Shown here: piece by piece, positions 1 to 7,984 of the stretch
Layout: every line of letters starts with the position of its first letter
Position numbering within the stretch: position 1 is the stretch's first letter
Assembly (NCBI GenBank): GCA_964495075.1
Contig: CAZBUJ010000023.1
Coordinates: 1-64,000, forward strand
Direction: 5' to 3'
DNA length: 64,000 bases
Source of the DNA: JAFGJQ01 sp964495075
GTDB lineage: Bacteria; Planctomycetota; Phycisphaerae; UBA1845
Notes under the pieces: generated by a model
Database searches by the model: none
What the model was told of the DNA's origin: nothing
The model's input: the letters and a program-made list of their open reading frames with translations, nothing else
Made by a program: the position numbers and the translations under genes

Positions 1-1044
1 CGGCCGGTGCTGGAGGCGGGGACGGCGCTTCGGACAATTCCGATGGTGGGGAACATCGAGTCCATCGCCCTGGCGCCGGATCGACGGCTGGTGGCGGTCG
101 GGGGCGGTGGGCTGCGGGTGCGCGTCGTCGCGCTGGCCACGGGTGACGTCGTGTTCGAGCAGGAACTGGGGGCGTATCCGATCGTGACCTCGGTCGACTT
201 CTCGCCGGACGGGCGGTACGTCATGGCGGCCGGCGGGGGCGGGGTCTTTCGGGTCTGGGACACGGCCCAGTTCAAAGTGGTGCAGAACCGGGCGGGGTTC
301 AAGGCGAAAAGCGCCGTGTTCATGCCCGACGGGCGACACATGGCCGTCGCATCGTCCGACGGCATGCTCATGCTCTGGCAACTCGATCCGCTACTGCTCG
401 ATCACCGAAAGCGGGTGGACCCGATCCTGCTCCACGAGGTGGCCGTCTCGTCCGACGGCCGCCAGGCGCTGACCGGCGGCTCGGACGGGGCCGGGCTCTG
501 GGACCTGGCCACCTGCGAGCTGCTCCACCGTTTTCAGCACACCGAGGAGACGGTTTATGCCGGCGTGTGGCCGGTCAAGGTGAACCCGGTGTATTGCGTC
601 GCGTTCTCACCCGACGGCCACCGGGCCCTGACCGGCGGCGAAGACGGCACGATGCGGTTGTGGGACTGCGCGTCGGGCCAGGAACTTCTGTTGTTACGGG
701 CCCACGCCGAGTCGGTGCACGATGTCGGGTTCTCGCCGGACGGGCGGCTGGCCATCACGTGCGGGATCGACGTGCCCGGGCCGGACCGCACAAACCGCCA
801 GCGGATGGGGGTGTCGAGCATGCGGGTATGGGAGCTGAAGACGGCACGATGTGTCGCGTGCGTGCAAATGCCGACGTTTCACGCTTTGCGGGCGGCGATG
901 TTCATGGACGGCGGCGGGCGCGTTCTGACCGGCGGGGTGGGGCGAAAGTACGGCGGGTTGAGGGAGTGGGGAGTGAATTACCGATTAGGAACGATCCGTC
1001 GCGAGTGGAAGCCGCCAGACCGCGCCCCCAGGACGCTTCATTAG
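1..1044 (+). CDS. WD40 beta-propeller protein, 5' end outside window
   Basis: The frame is open from the first base, so the N-terminus lies upstream; a GTG at 7 is only the first possible start inside the window. About seven WD40 blades are visible, with recurring VAFSPDGR-type strands followed by a GG.DG turn and an LWD or VWD close, enough for one complete seven-bladed propeller. Such propellers are protein-interaction platforms, and in planctomycetes they often sit behind a Ser/Thr kinase or a cytochrome domain; neither can be checked here. No signal peptide or catalytic motif is seen in the visible part. The stop codon and the last codons (ending R-T-L-H) fall inside an AT-rich repeat copy, so the extreme C-terminus may have been supplied by repeat insertion. 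The specific role is unknown. Confidence 0.85.
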   Translation, partial: RPVLEAGTALRTIPMVGNIESIALAPDRRLVAVGGGGLRVRVVALATGDVVFEQELGAYPIVTSVDFSPDGRYVMAAGGGGVFRVWDTAQFKVVQNRAGFKAKSAVFMPDGRHMAVASSDGMLMLWQLDPLLLDHRKRVDPILLHEVAVSSDGRQALTGGSDGAGLWDLATCELLHRFQHTEETVYAGVWPVKVNPVYCVAFSPDGHRALTGGEDGTMRLWDCASGQELLLLRAHAESVHDVGFSPDGRLAITCGIDVPGPDRTNRQRMGVSSMRVWELKTARCVACVQMPTFHALRAAMFMDGGGRVLTGGVGRKYGGLREWGVNYRLGTIRREWKPPDRAPRTLH

Positions 1045-1063
1045 CAATCAGTCATCAGTACTT
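1032..1063 (+). repeat. AT-rich heptad repeat, single arm
   Basis: A GC-rich flank (GACGCTTC) is followed by ATTAGCAATCAGTCATCAGT, the degenerate heptad pattern seen in better form at 3.2, 29.4, 31.0 and 32.5 kb. It fills the short gap between two convergent genes and provides the TAG stop of the WD40 gene. Confidence 0.55.
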
Positions 1064-1069
1064 GCGTTG

Positions 1070-1936
1070 TCAGCCCTCGAAGTCCACCTGGAACTCGGCG
1101 AAGTCCCACGCGTCGACGTCGTCGTCCGCATCGAAATCGAATAGTGAACAGGCCAAGTCGGTGGGCACGCCCGGGCCGGCCATGCACTCGGCGAACAGGA
1201 CGTAATCGTTTAAGTCAATCGTGCCATCCGCGTTGCCGTCCCCGATCACCGAGGGGCTGGTCGTTCCGCGATAGACGAGGTCCGACGCGTCGGTGTAGAG
1301 CGTGGCGGTCAGCGAGGTTACACCGGGCGGCAGTGTCTCGGGGTCGCCCACGAAGAGCAGGACGGGCAACTCGATTTCGTCGAGCGTGATCACGCCGTCG
1401 TGCTCGATGATCCTCGCACTGACTGGCCCGGACGCCGTCACGTCCAGCATTTCGGTCTGATCGACGCCGAGCGCGTCACTGACGATCCGAACCGTCCCGG
1501 TGACCCGTAGCGGCGGATCGGGGAAGAAGACGTCGCCGTTCGGCTCGATGGCCCCCTGGAAGGCCGCCTCGTTCTCGATGTGAAGGTCGGTGACATAGAC
1601 GTCGATCCGCACCAGCCCGAACAGGAACAAGTAGGTGAACTGCAAGGGGTCCCCGTCGATCGACAACGTGTGCACCAGGGCGTCGGTGTACGGCGGCTCG
1701 TAGAAGAGTGTCGCGGTGCTGGCACCGGTGGCGGCGGCCGTGTCCGTGTCGCTGCCGGAAAGCGTGCCGAACAGGTCCGTCCCGATGACGATATCCATGC
1801 GCAGCGTCACCGCGGCGTCCGGAATCGTCTCGAGCAAAGCGGTGTCCTGGCCCAATGCCGGACCGGCCAGCAGACATATCGCGGACATCAGAACGGCGAT
1901 TGACAATCCGTGTCCCGCGGGTGGACGGCGAGTCAT
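1070..1936 (-). CDS. Secreted protein with C-terminal dockerin-like calcium repeats
   Basis: The 288-residue product begins with a classical signal peptide (hydrophobic core around residues 11-24, cleavage near A-L-G-Q). The middle part is rich in beta strands and acidic residues and matches no family I recognise. The last 60 residues hold two EF-hand-like calcium loops, GDGNADGTIDLNDY and DFDADDDVDAWDF, separated by a Cys-bearing segment; this is the dockerin type I-like pair common on exported planctomycete proteins. The start is supported by a GGAGG ribosome site 7-8 bases upstream of the ATG. The gene is convergent with the WD40 gene. It is probably an extracellular or surface protein; the ligand is unknown. 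Confidence 0.8.
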   Translation of the reverse strand: MTRRPPAGHGLSIAVLMSAICLLAGPALGQDTALLETIPDAAVTLRMDIVIGTDLFGTLSGSDTDTAAATGASTATLFYEPPYTDALVHTLSIDGDPLQFTYLFLFGLVRIDVYVTDLHIENEAAFQGAIEPNGDVFFPDPPLRVTGTVRIVSDALGVDQTEMLDVTASGPVSARIIEHDGVITLDEIELPVLLFVGDPETLPPGVTSLTATLYTDASDLVYRGTTSPSVIGDGNADGTIDLNDYVLFAECMAGPGVPTDLACSLFDFDADDDVDAWDFAEFQVDFEG

Positions 1937-2155
1937 GCTTTTCCTCCTCCGTGGCGACCTGTTCGTGCCCAGTTCCTGCCGGCCCCCATTATACCGGCGG
2001 TCCCGTGAAACCCGAAACGCGTTTTGTCCGCCACGCCGGCCCGGGTGACGACTGAGAGCGAGTCCGGCTCAAGAGGAATCGGAGCGACGCCCGATAGACG
2101 AGTAGCGACGCCGGTGGCCTGCATCGGCGTGATCACGGCCCGGTCCAGGAGTCGA

Positions 2156-3208
2156 ATGACGACGGAAGTGCTGAGTACAACTCCGGCGGAGCGGGTGTTC
2201 GGATTCCTGTCGACGCGCCCGGAATACGGGTCAGCCGCGAAGGAGGCCAACTTTTATCGGCTCGCGGACGCGCGGGCCCGCGGTGCGTTGACCGTCGACG
2301 CGTCGCCCGCCTATATCCGGTTCGAGACCCACGCCCGCTGCAATCTGCGGTGTTGCTGGGCCCATCGGGCCCCCCACCATCCGGCGCTTCGCCCGCGGGG
2401 GGCGGCCGACCTGGACCTGGTCCACCGCGTGATCGATCAGGTCGCAGACCATCTGTACCAGGTCATGCTGGCCCATTGGGGTGAACCGACGATCAACAAG
2501 CAGCTACCCGCGATCGTGCGACTGTTCCACGCGGCCGGCATCTATACCACGTTCGACACGAACATGACGCTGATGACGCCGGAGTTAGCCTCGGCCCTGG
2601 TCGAGGCGGGGCTTGACCACATCAGCGCATCGATCGACGGCGTCACGCAAGAAACCTACGCCCAGTACCGGCGCAACGGGTGCGTGGAGAAAGCCCTCGC
2701 CGGGCTGCGTCATATCGTCGAGGCGAAACGCCGACTCGGTCGAACCACGCCGGTTCTTCGCTGGCAATACCTGGTGTTCAAGCACAACGAGCACGAATAC
2801 GCCCGGGCCCGCGGGTTGGCGGGCGAGATCGGCGTGGACCGGTTCGACGCGTTCGGCGGCAGCGGGCGGTCGTGGTCGCCGGAGTCGGGGTTCGTGGATT
2901 CCGCGTCCCCACCACCGCGACCGAACGGCCTGTTGTGTTCCGATCCGTGGACCTACCTGGCCGTCGACTGGGACGGCGCGGTGCATCTGTGCTGCAAGGC
3001 GTTCGCGGCCCGCGACGTGATGGGCCATATGGACGAGCACGACCTGCCCACGATCTTCGACAACCACCGATTCCAACTCGCCCGCCGCGTGATCCGCGAC
3101 GGGGAGTGGGCACCCCAAGAAGGACGAATACCTTGCACGGGGTGCAATCGCGTCAAGTTCTTCGCGCCACCCATCGCAAGACTCGGGCACACGCTGACGG
3201 TGGACTAG
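2156..3208 (+). CDS. Radical SAM/SPASM-type protein with altered cluster motif
   Basis: A 350-residue protein with the outline of a radical SAM enzyme carrying a C-terminal SPASM domain. An N-terminal strand ending F-E-T-H-A-R leads into C62-N-L-R-C66-C67-W-A69-H. Next come a glycine-rich GEPT segment (LAHWGEPTINK) and a (beta/alpha) barrel. The SPASM part has LLCSDPW, VHLCC and a final CTGC pair. The family normally has CxxxCxxC for the SAM-binding 4Fe-4S cluster; here the third cysteine position (69) is alanine and an extra cysteine sits at 67. The ATG at 2156 is preferred over an upstream in-frame start at 2024 because similarity to the family begins after it. The substrate is unknown; SPASM enzymes often act on peptides or carbohydrates. 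Confidence 0.75.
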   Translation: MTTEVLSTTPAERVFGFLSTRPEYGSAAKEANFYRLADARARGALTVDASPAYIRFETHARCNLRCCWAHRAPHHPALRPRGAADLDLVHRVIDQVADHLYQVMLAHWGEPTINKQLPAIVRLFHAAGIYTTFDTNMTLMTPELASALVEAGLDHISASIDGVTQETYAQYRRNGCVEKALAGLRHIVEAKRRLGRTTPVLRWQYLVFKHNEHEYARARGLAGEIGVDRFDAFGGSGRSWSPESGFVDSASPPPRPNGLLCSDPWTYLAVDWDGAVHLCCKAFAARDVMGHMDEHDLPTIFDNHRFQLARRVIRDGEWAPQEGRIPCTGCNRVKFFAPPIARLGHTLTVD

Positions 3209-3525
3209 GTAATTACTAATTACCAATTACTAATTACGAATGAGGCGTCGCGGGCGGACAACTACTGGCATGGCGCGCGTCTTACCAGTGATTGTTATTC
3301 GTTCGTGAGAATGTCACCACACCCCACGTGGATCATGATACGCACGCGCGCCGGAGAAAACCGCACGCACCCGAACAAACCGGACGCCCAATACGCCTCT
3401 TGAGTAATTATTGACCTTTGAATGGACAAAGCAACGCTGCCAGGGCGTCCGGACCCGCCTGGAAGGGTCCTTTCGGGGTTCTACCTGTTGCTTTGGCCAT
3501 TCAATCCTCAATAGTAATCAGTAAT
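3209..3525. repeat. AT-rich inverted-repeat element filling a convergent gap
   Basis: This 317-base stretch has no gene. It starts directly after the radical SAM stop with AT-rich heptads (3211-3240) followed by the flank GAATGAGGCGTC, and ends before kdsA with an inverse copy (about 3505-3532) reading CCTCAATAGTAATCAGTAAT. The two AT-rich arms are inverted relative to each other, so the gap looks like one element bounded by terminal inverted repeats. The inside is GC-rich and holds the hairpin described at 3418-3504. Confidence 0.55.
3418..3504. other. Long stem-loop, 18-base arms with one mismatch
   Basis: The arms TTGAATGGACAAAGCAAC (3418-3435) and GTTGCTTTGGCCATTCAA (3487-3504) pair with a single mismatch. 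The enclosed 51 bases contain a second weaker stem (CCAGGGCG with CGCCTGG). Pairing can be extended outward into the AT-rich flanks. It lies between two convergent genes and could be a bidirectional terminator, a small structured RNA or the core of a mobile repeat. Confidence 0.6.
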
Positions 3526-4353
3526 TCAAGCTTGCGTCGCCGCTTCGTACACGCGCTTGCAGCGGCTCAGCATGCGCTCGAGATCGTCGAGCGGGTACAC
3601 CGTCGCCGGGTCGGATCTTGCGTGCTCGGGGTCGTCGTGGACCTCGAGGAACAGCGCGTTGGCGCCGGCGGCGAGGGCGGCGAGGGCCAGCGGTTCGACG
3701 AACTGTCGCGCCCCTCCGCTTCGCGTGCCGGCCCCCCCCGGTTGCTGGCAACTATGGGTGGCGTCGAAGACGACCGGCGCGAACTTCCGCATCCGCGGGA
3801 TGCAGGTCATGTCGTTGACCAGCCGGTTGTAGCCGAAGAACGTGCCACGGTCGGTCAGCAACACGTTGCGGTTGCCGGTGGAGGCGATCTTCCCCACCAC
3901 GTTGCTCATCTCCTCCGGTGACATGAACTGGCCCTTCTTCACGTTCACGCACCTGCCGGTCCGCCCGGCCGCCAGCAGCAGGTCGGTCTGTCGGCACAGA
4001 AACGCCGGCACTTGGAGGCAGTCGAGCACCTCGCCGGCCGGGCCCGCCTGCTCCGGGGTGTGCACGTCGGACAGCACCGGGATGTTCAGCTCGCGGCGGA
4101 CCTCGGCGAGGATGGGCAGGCCGTCGGCCAGACCCGGACCGCGAAAGCTGTCCACGCTCGACCGGTTGGCCTTATCGTAACTGGCCTTGAAGATGAACGG
4201 GATGCCGAGCCGCCGGGCGATCCGGCCGATCGCGTCAGCCATCCGCAACGTGTGATCGCGGGTCTCGATCACGCACGGGCCCGCGATCAGGGCCAGTGGC
4301 TGACCGCCGCCGATCCCGATGTCCGCGAGTTGGGTTGTGTTGATCGTGTTCAT
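3526..4353 (-). CDS. kdsA: 3-deoxy-8-phosphooctulonate synthase (KDO-8-P synthase)
   Basis: The enzyme condenses arabinose-5-phosphate with phosphoenolpyruvate to give KDO-8-phosphate, the precursor of the KDO sugar of lipopolysaccharide. The 275-residue length and fold motifs match the family: LIAGPCVIE near the N-terminus, FKASYDKANRSS, GPGL..GL, a VLLTDRGTFFGY segment and DATHSCQQPGG. Cysteine 27 in AGPC marks the metal-dependent class; the metal-independent class has Asn there. Its presence argues that this cell makes a KDO-containing outer membrane. It lies 356 bases downstream of uvrC on the same strand, too far to assume one operon. Confidence 0.95.
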   Translation of the reverse strand: MNTINTTQLADIGIGGGQPLALIAGPCVIETRDHTLRMADAIGRIARRLGIPFIFKASYDKANRSSVDSFRGPGLADGLPILAEVRRELNIPVLSDVHTPEQAGPAGEVLDCLQVPAFLCRQTDLLLAAGRTGRCVNVKKGQFMSPEEMSNVVGKIASTGNRNVLLTDRGTFFGYNRLVNDMTCIPRMRKFAPVVFDATHSCQQPGGAGTRSGGARQFVEPLALAALAAGANALFLEVHDDPEHARSDPATVYPLDDLERMLSRCKRVYEAATQA

Positions 4354-4709
4354 GGGCGAGCCGATGATTGGAACAAAACGCGGGTCGGGCTCGGCCCGAC
4401 GCTGGGATCGCCGCCGGACGATCCACGCCGCACGTCAGCCGCAAGGTCGGGGAGGTCGAATGGCCATCACACGTATGCGACAAACCGTTCTTCGTACCGC
4501 TTCCGCCGCCTCCAGAGGCGGGCGGAGCCCGACCTACCTCCTGTCGCACGACGATGCTGCCCGTTGTTCGTAACCGCGTCGCCGCCGCGGTGCAAGCAAC
4601 TACCCCGGAAACGGTACGCCGTGGGCAACGCTTCGTCAAACGGCGCACCGCGATGCCTGCGGTACTACCACCCGACCGCTTCGCCGTGTTGTAGTCTGGG
4701 GGAACGACG
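4354..4709. other. Intergenic region between uvrC and kdsA, no gene seen
   Basis: No convincing reading frame is present on either strand; frames that cross it are short and lack family features. A perfect short hairpin CCGCCTC/GAGGCGG is at 4506-4521. It presumably holds the kdsA promoter on the minus strand, but I could not pick a clear -35/-10 pair. Confidence 0.4.
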
Positions 4710-6188
4710 TCAGCCGAACAGGCCTTCGTCGGACGACGCGGGTGGCATGTCTGAATCACTGCTCTGCCGGGTTCGCCTGGCGGACGTCTTTTTCTTGCGG
4801 GCTTTCTTCGCCAGCGGCGGGCGGCGGCCCTGGGCGACCTCCTCTTCGAACGTGCGCTTGCGGCGCAGGATGTGGTGATAGTGCTGGGCGAACCGGTGAG
4901 CCTCGTCCCGGACCTGTTGCAGCAGCCGCAGGGCCTCGTTGTTGCGGGCCAGCCGCACCGGGGCCGACCGAGCCTGCACGAAGACCTCCTCCTCCCGCTT
5001 GGCCAGCGAGATGACCATCGGCGGGCGGATATCCATGTCGGCGAAGGCCTCCATGGCCGCGTGCAGTTGGCCCAATCCGCCGTCGATCAGGATCACGTCG
5101 GGGTAGAGCTCCTCGCCGGAGGCCGCGTAACGGTAGCGCCGGCCCACCACCTCGCGGATCATCGCGTAGTCGTCCTGCCCTTCGACGCTGCGGATGCGGA
5201 ACCGCTTGTAGCCCGGCTTGAACGGCTTGCCGTCCACGAAGCAGACCAGCGAGCCGACCGACTCGTCGCCTTGCAGGTTGGCGATGTCGATGCCCTCGAG
5301 AGTCCGCGGCGGATCTTCCAGGCCGAGCAATTCCCCGAGCTTTCGCAGCCCTTCCGCCGGATCGACGAAGAACACCTCCGGCTGCACGTGGGTGCCGGGC
5401 GTGCCGGACAGCGAGAGCGACTGGATCGCCTTGATGCGGTCGCGGACGACGGCCGCGTCTTCGAACCGCAGTTCGGCAGCGGCCTGCTCCATCTCCGTCT
5501 GCATCTGCCGGAGCACAACCGAGCGCTTGGACGCCATGAACCGTTTCAACCGGTCGATGTCCTTGCGGTACGCGTCGCGGCCGATGCGGTCGGCGCAGGG
5601 GGCGGTACAGCGTTTGATCGAGTGGAGCAGGCAGGGGCGGAAAAACCGCCGGCTCGGGTCGTCGGCCCGGATGTCGAGTTCGCAGGTTCGGAACCGGAAG
5701 ACCTTTTGCAGGGCGTTGAGGGCCTCGCGGACGGCGTAGGCGCTGACGAAGGGGCCGTAGAGCTTGGAGCCGCGGGCCCGCGGCTTGCGGGTGACGAAGA
5801 CACCGGGGAAGTCCTCGCTGGTGGTGATTTCGATGTACGGGAAGGTCTTGTCGTCGCGGAGCTGGGCGTTGAACGGCGGCTGGATGTCCTTGATGAGGCG
5901 GCTCTCCTGGAGGAGGGCGTCGACCTCGGTCTCCGCGTCGAGGAAGTCGATGTCCTGAACGAGCGTCACCATGCGGGCGATTTCCGGCCCGCGGGTGTTG
6001 AGCAGGTCGGCCGAGTCCTGGAAGTAACTGCTGACCCGTGCCCGAAGGTCCTTGGCCTTGCCGACATAGAGCACGCGGCCGGAGCTGTCCTTCATTAGAT
6101 AGACGCCCGGCGCCTTGGGGAAGTTGGCGATCCGCTCGCGCAGCCGCAGCACGCGCCGATCGGCGTTGACCGACGCACTCTCCGCCAT
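4710..6188 (-). CDS. uvrC: Excinuclease ABC subunit C, short form without HhH domain
   Basis: UvrC makes the two incisions of nucleotide excision repair. The 492-residue product has an N-terminal GIY-YIG nuclease (GVYLMKD...LYVGKAKDLRARVSSYF, residues 28-56). Four cysteines follow at 169, 186, 194 and 198 in the place where E. coli UvrC binds a 4Fe-4S cluster, then a UVR coiled coil (about 225-258) for UvrB contact and an RNase H-like nuclease with D301, D369 and H431 in the expected triad positions. About 100 residues usually found between UVR and the RNase H core are missing, and the protein ends in a basic tail where other UvrC proteins have a (HhH)2 DNA-binding domain. ATG 6188 is chosen because homology begins shortly after it; an in-frame ATG at 6329 would add 47 unconserved residues. 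Confidence 0.9.
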   Translation of the reverse strand: MAESASVNADRRVLRLRERIANFPKAPGVYLMKDSSGRVLYVGKAKDLRARVSSYFQDSADLLNTRGPEIARMVTLVQDIDFLDAETEVDALLQESRLIKDIQPPFNAQLRDDKTFPYIEITTSEDFPGVFVTRKPRARGSKLYGPFVSAYAVREALNALQKVFRFRTCELDIRADDPSRRFFRPCLLHSIKRCTAPCADRIGRDAYRKDIDRLKRFMASKRSVVLRQMQTEMEQAAAELRFEDAAVVRDRIKAIQSLSLSGTPGTHVQPEVFFVDPAEGLRKLGELLGLEDPPRTLEGIDIANLQGDESVGSLVCFVDGKPFKPGYKRFRIRSVEGQDDYAMIREVVGRRYRYAASGEELYPDVILIDGGLGQLHAAMEAFADMDIRPPMVISLAKREEEVFVQARSAPVRLARNNEALRLLQQVRDEAHRFAQHYHHILRRKRTFEEEVAQGRRPPLAKKARKKKTSARRTRQSSDSDMPPASSDEGLFG

Positions 6189-6363
6189 ACCCGGCGGTGT
6201 CTCCGGCGTCGCATCACTCCTGGGTACCGGTTCGTGGGCCTTCACGCAGGTTATTCTACGCGCGATCCGCCAAACGGACAGCCACCGACTCCAACCGAAA
6301 AGCACGGCGCCCGGTCCTCCGCGCCGCACAGCGTGGCGCGGCGCCGCCCCCAGCCGGGCCGGC

Positions 6364-6393
6364 GCCTCATTCGTAAATTCGTGATTCGCAATA
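6364..6393 (+). repeat. Degenerate AT-rich repeat arm upstream of the GbsR gene
   Basis: The sequence GCGCCTCATTCGTAAATTCG followed by TGATTCGC matches the GC flank plus heptads of the intergenic repeat family. Its end overlaps the predicted -35 box of the next gene, so the repeat may have donated part of a promoter. Confidence 0.45.
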
Positions 6394-6413
6394 CCCTCCC
6401 GCCCCGCTACAAT
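6385..6413 (+). promoter_or_regulatory. Sigma-70-type promoter for the GbsR-like regulator
   Basis: TTCGCA (6385-6390) and TACAAT (6408-6413) are separated by 17 bases. Transcription would start near 6420, inside the palindrome that follows. Confidence 0.55.
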
Positions 6414-6414
6414 A

Positions 6415-6434
6415 GTTTCAATTCAGATTGAAAC
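6415..6434. promoter_or_regulatory. Palindromic operator, probably autoregulatory
   Basis: GTTTCAAT, a four-base spacer TCAG, and ATTGAAAC form a perfect 8-base inverted repeat just after the -10 box and 15 bases before the GTG start. Its position over the start point of transcription suits repression by the MarR/GbsR-family protein encoded next to it; that link is inference. Confidence 0.6.
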
Positions 6435-6449
6435 TTCCGGAGCGCTACC

Positions 6450-6995
6450 GTGCCCCCCTCCCGTTACCGCCAATCCCGAGAGCTTTTCGTCCGCCGCTGG
6501 GGCGAAATGGGCGCGACCTGGGGCATCAGCCGGACAATGGCCGAGATTCACGCCCTGCTCTTCACGGCCACCGAGCCGCTGTGCACCGACGACGTGATGG
6601 AGGCGTTGAACATCTCGCGGGGTAACGCGAGCATGAACCTCCGGCATTTGCTGAACTGGGGGCTGATCCACCGGGTGCATTCCCGCGGCGACCGCAAAAT
6701 CTACTTCGAAGCGGAGCACGATGTCTGGCAGATGTTCCGGATCATCAGCCGGGAGCGGCAGCGGCGGGAGGTCGAGCCGATCCTCGAGACGATCGAGCGC
6801 TGCCAGTCGATGGTGGGCAAGCCATCGCACCTGCTCGAACCGGACGAGCGGGAGCAGGCCCGGACCTTCGCCCACCGGTTGGCGGAGATGAACGAGTTCC
6901 TGCGGATCACGAACACGGCGTCGGACTTGCTGTCGAAGGCGGGCAAGGGGGGGATTCGGAGGGTGTTGAAGTTGCTCACGAAGGCGATCGGGTGA
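6450..6995 (+). CDS. GbsR/MarR-family transcriptional regulator
   Basis: A 181-residue cytoplasmic DNA-binding protein. The N-terminal half has the winged-helix pattern of the GbsR group: GISRTMAEIHALLFTATEPLCTDD leads to the recognition region ALNISRGNASMNLRHLLNWGLI and the wing HSRGDRKIYFEA. The C-terminal half is helical and charged, suited to dimerisation. The best-known member (B. subtilis GbsR) represses choline uptake and glycine-betaine synthesis, but no such genes are near, so the target here is unknown beyond likely self-control through the palindrome at 6415-6434. The start is GTG at 6450; an internal ATG at 6507 would cut into the fold. Confidence 0.85.
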   Translation: MPPSRYRQSRELFVRRWGEMGATWGISRTMAEIHALLFTATEPLCTDDVMEALNISRGNASMNLRHLLNWGLIHRVHSRGDRKIYFEAEHDVWQMFRIISRERQRREVEPILETIERCQSMVGKPSHLLEPDEREQARTFAHRLAEMNEFLRITNTASDLLSKAGKGGIRRVLKLLTKAIG

Positions 6996-7088
6996 GAGTC
7001 ACCGACTGCCAATGACGGCGTTTATAGACCTTGGAAGAGGTTCCGTCGGCCGTTCCGGGCGTGCTCGCTCGGTTCCGCGCCCGCCCGG

Positions 7089-7799
7089 TCACCGGCGGTC
7101 CGCCGCGCCGGCGGCACCACCCCCACCGCCGCCCGCCCGGTTGGCGATCTGATTAATATGCTCGACCAGCCGGTCGACGACCTCGGAAATGGTCATTGCC
7201 GTCGTGTCGATCCGGATCGCCGCACCGGGTTCGTGGAGGGCGGCCCACTGGCGGGCGTCGTTGGCGTCGCGGGCGGCGAGGTTTTCGCGGACGAAGTCGA
7301 GATCGACGTCCTCGCCGTCGGCCAGCATTTCGGCGTGACGGCGCTCCGCCCGCTTGTGCAGGGACGCTTCCATCACGAACTTCGCGTCGGCGTGGGGAAA
7401 GACCACGGTGCCCTGGTCACGGCCCTCGGTGACCAGCGAGCCCAACTCGCGGCCGATCGCCTGCTGCTTGGCGACCATGAGGTCACGGATCGGCTGGTTC
7501 CGGGCCACCGGCGAGGTATGCTCGTTGACCCGCATCGAACGGATGGCCTCGCTCACGTCGCGCCCGTCCGCCCGGACGCGACAGTGCGTCGGGCCGCAGT
7601 CCAGTTCCAGGTTGATGCGGCGGGCCACATCCAGCAATGCGTCCGGATCGTCAAAATCGACGCCTTGCTCGAGGGCCGCGTGGGCAACGGCCCGGTACAT
7701 GGCCCCCGTGTCGAGATAAGGGATTTCCAGCCGGGCGGCCAGCTTGCGGGCAGCGGTGGATTTGCCGGATCCAGCGGAGCCGTCGATGGTGATGATCAT
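7089..7799 (-). CDS. cmk: Cytidylate kinase
   Basis: Transfers phosphate from ATP to CMP or dCMP in pyrimidine nucleotide supply. The 236-residue protein opens with MIITIDGSAGSGKSTAARKL, a P-loop of the Cmk type, followed by YLDTGAMYRAVA, the VTEGRDQGTVVFPHADAKFV substrate segment (canonical GRDIGT has Q in place of I here) and RRHAEML with the LID arginines. A glycine/alanine tail follows the last helix. ATG 7799 begins directly at the P-loop strand; the longer in-frame start at 7970 adds only low-complexity residues. It is divergent from the AIM24 gene. Confidence 0.93.
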   Translation of the reverse strand: MIITIDGSAGSGKSTAARKLAARLEIPYLDTGAMYRAVAHAALEQGVDFDDPDALLDVARRINLELDCGPTHCRVRADGRDVSEAIRSMRVNEHTSPVARNQPIRDLMVAKQQAIGRELGSLVTEGRDQGTVVFPHADAKFVMEASLHKRAERRHAEMLADGEDVDLDFVRENLAARDANDARQWAALHEPGAAIRIDTTAMTISEVVDRLVEHINQIANRAGGGGGGAAGAADRR

Positions 7800-7984
7800 G
7801 GCGGGATTATGACGCGCAGGCACGGGCGGCGGCAAGGCGACGAATAGGCGAGTGCGAATCGCGAATGGCGAAAGGGGGCGGGCGGACGGTCGTTGGATGG
7901 GGGCGTCCCTGGCGTGGATTGCATTTGACCGCTTTGGCGGGTTGGAGTATGGGCTACTGAGCGGCGTCACTGGGAGGAACGACT

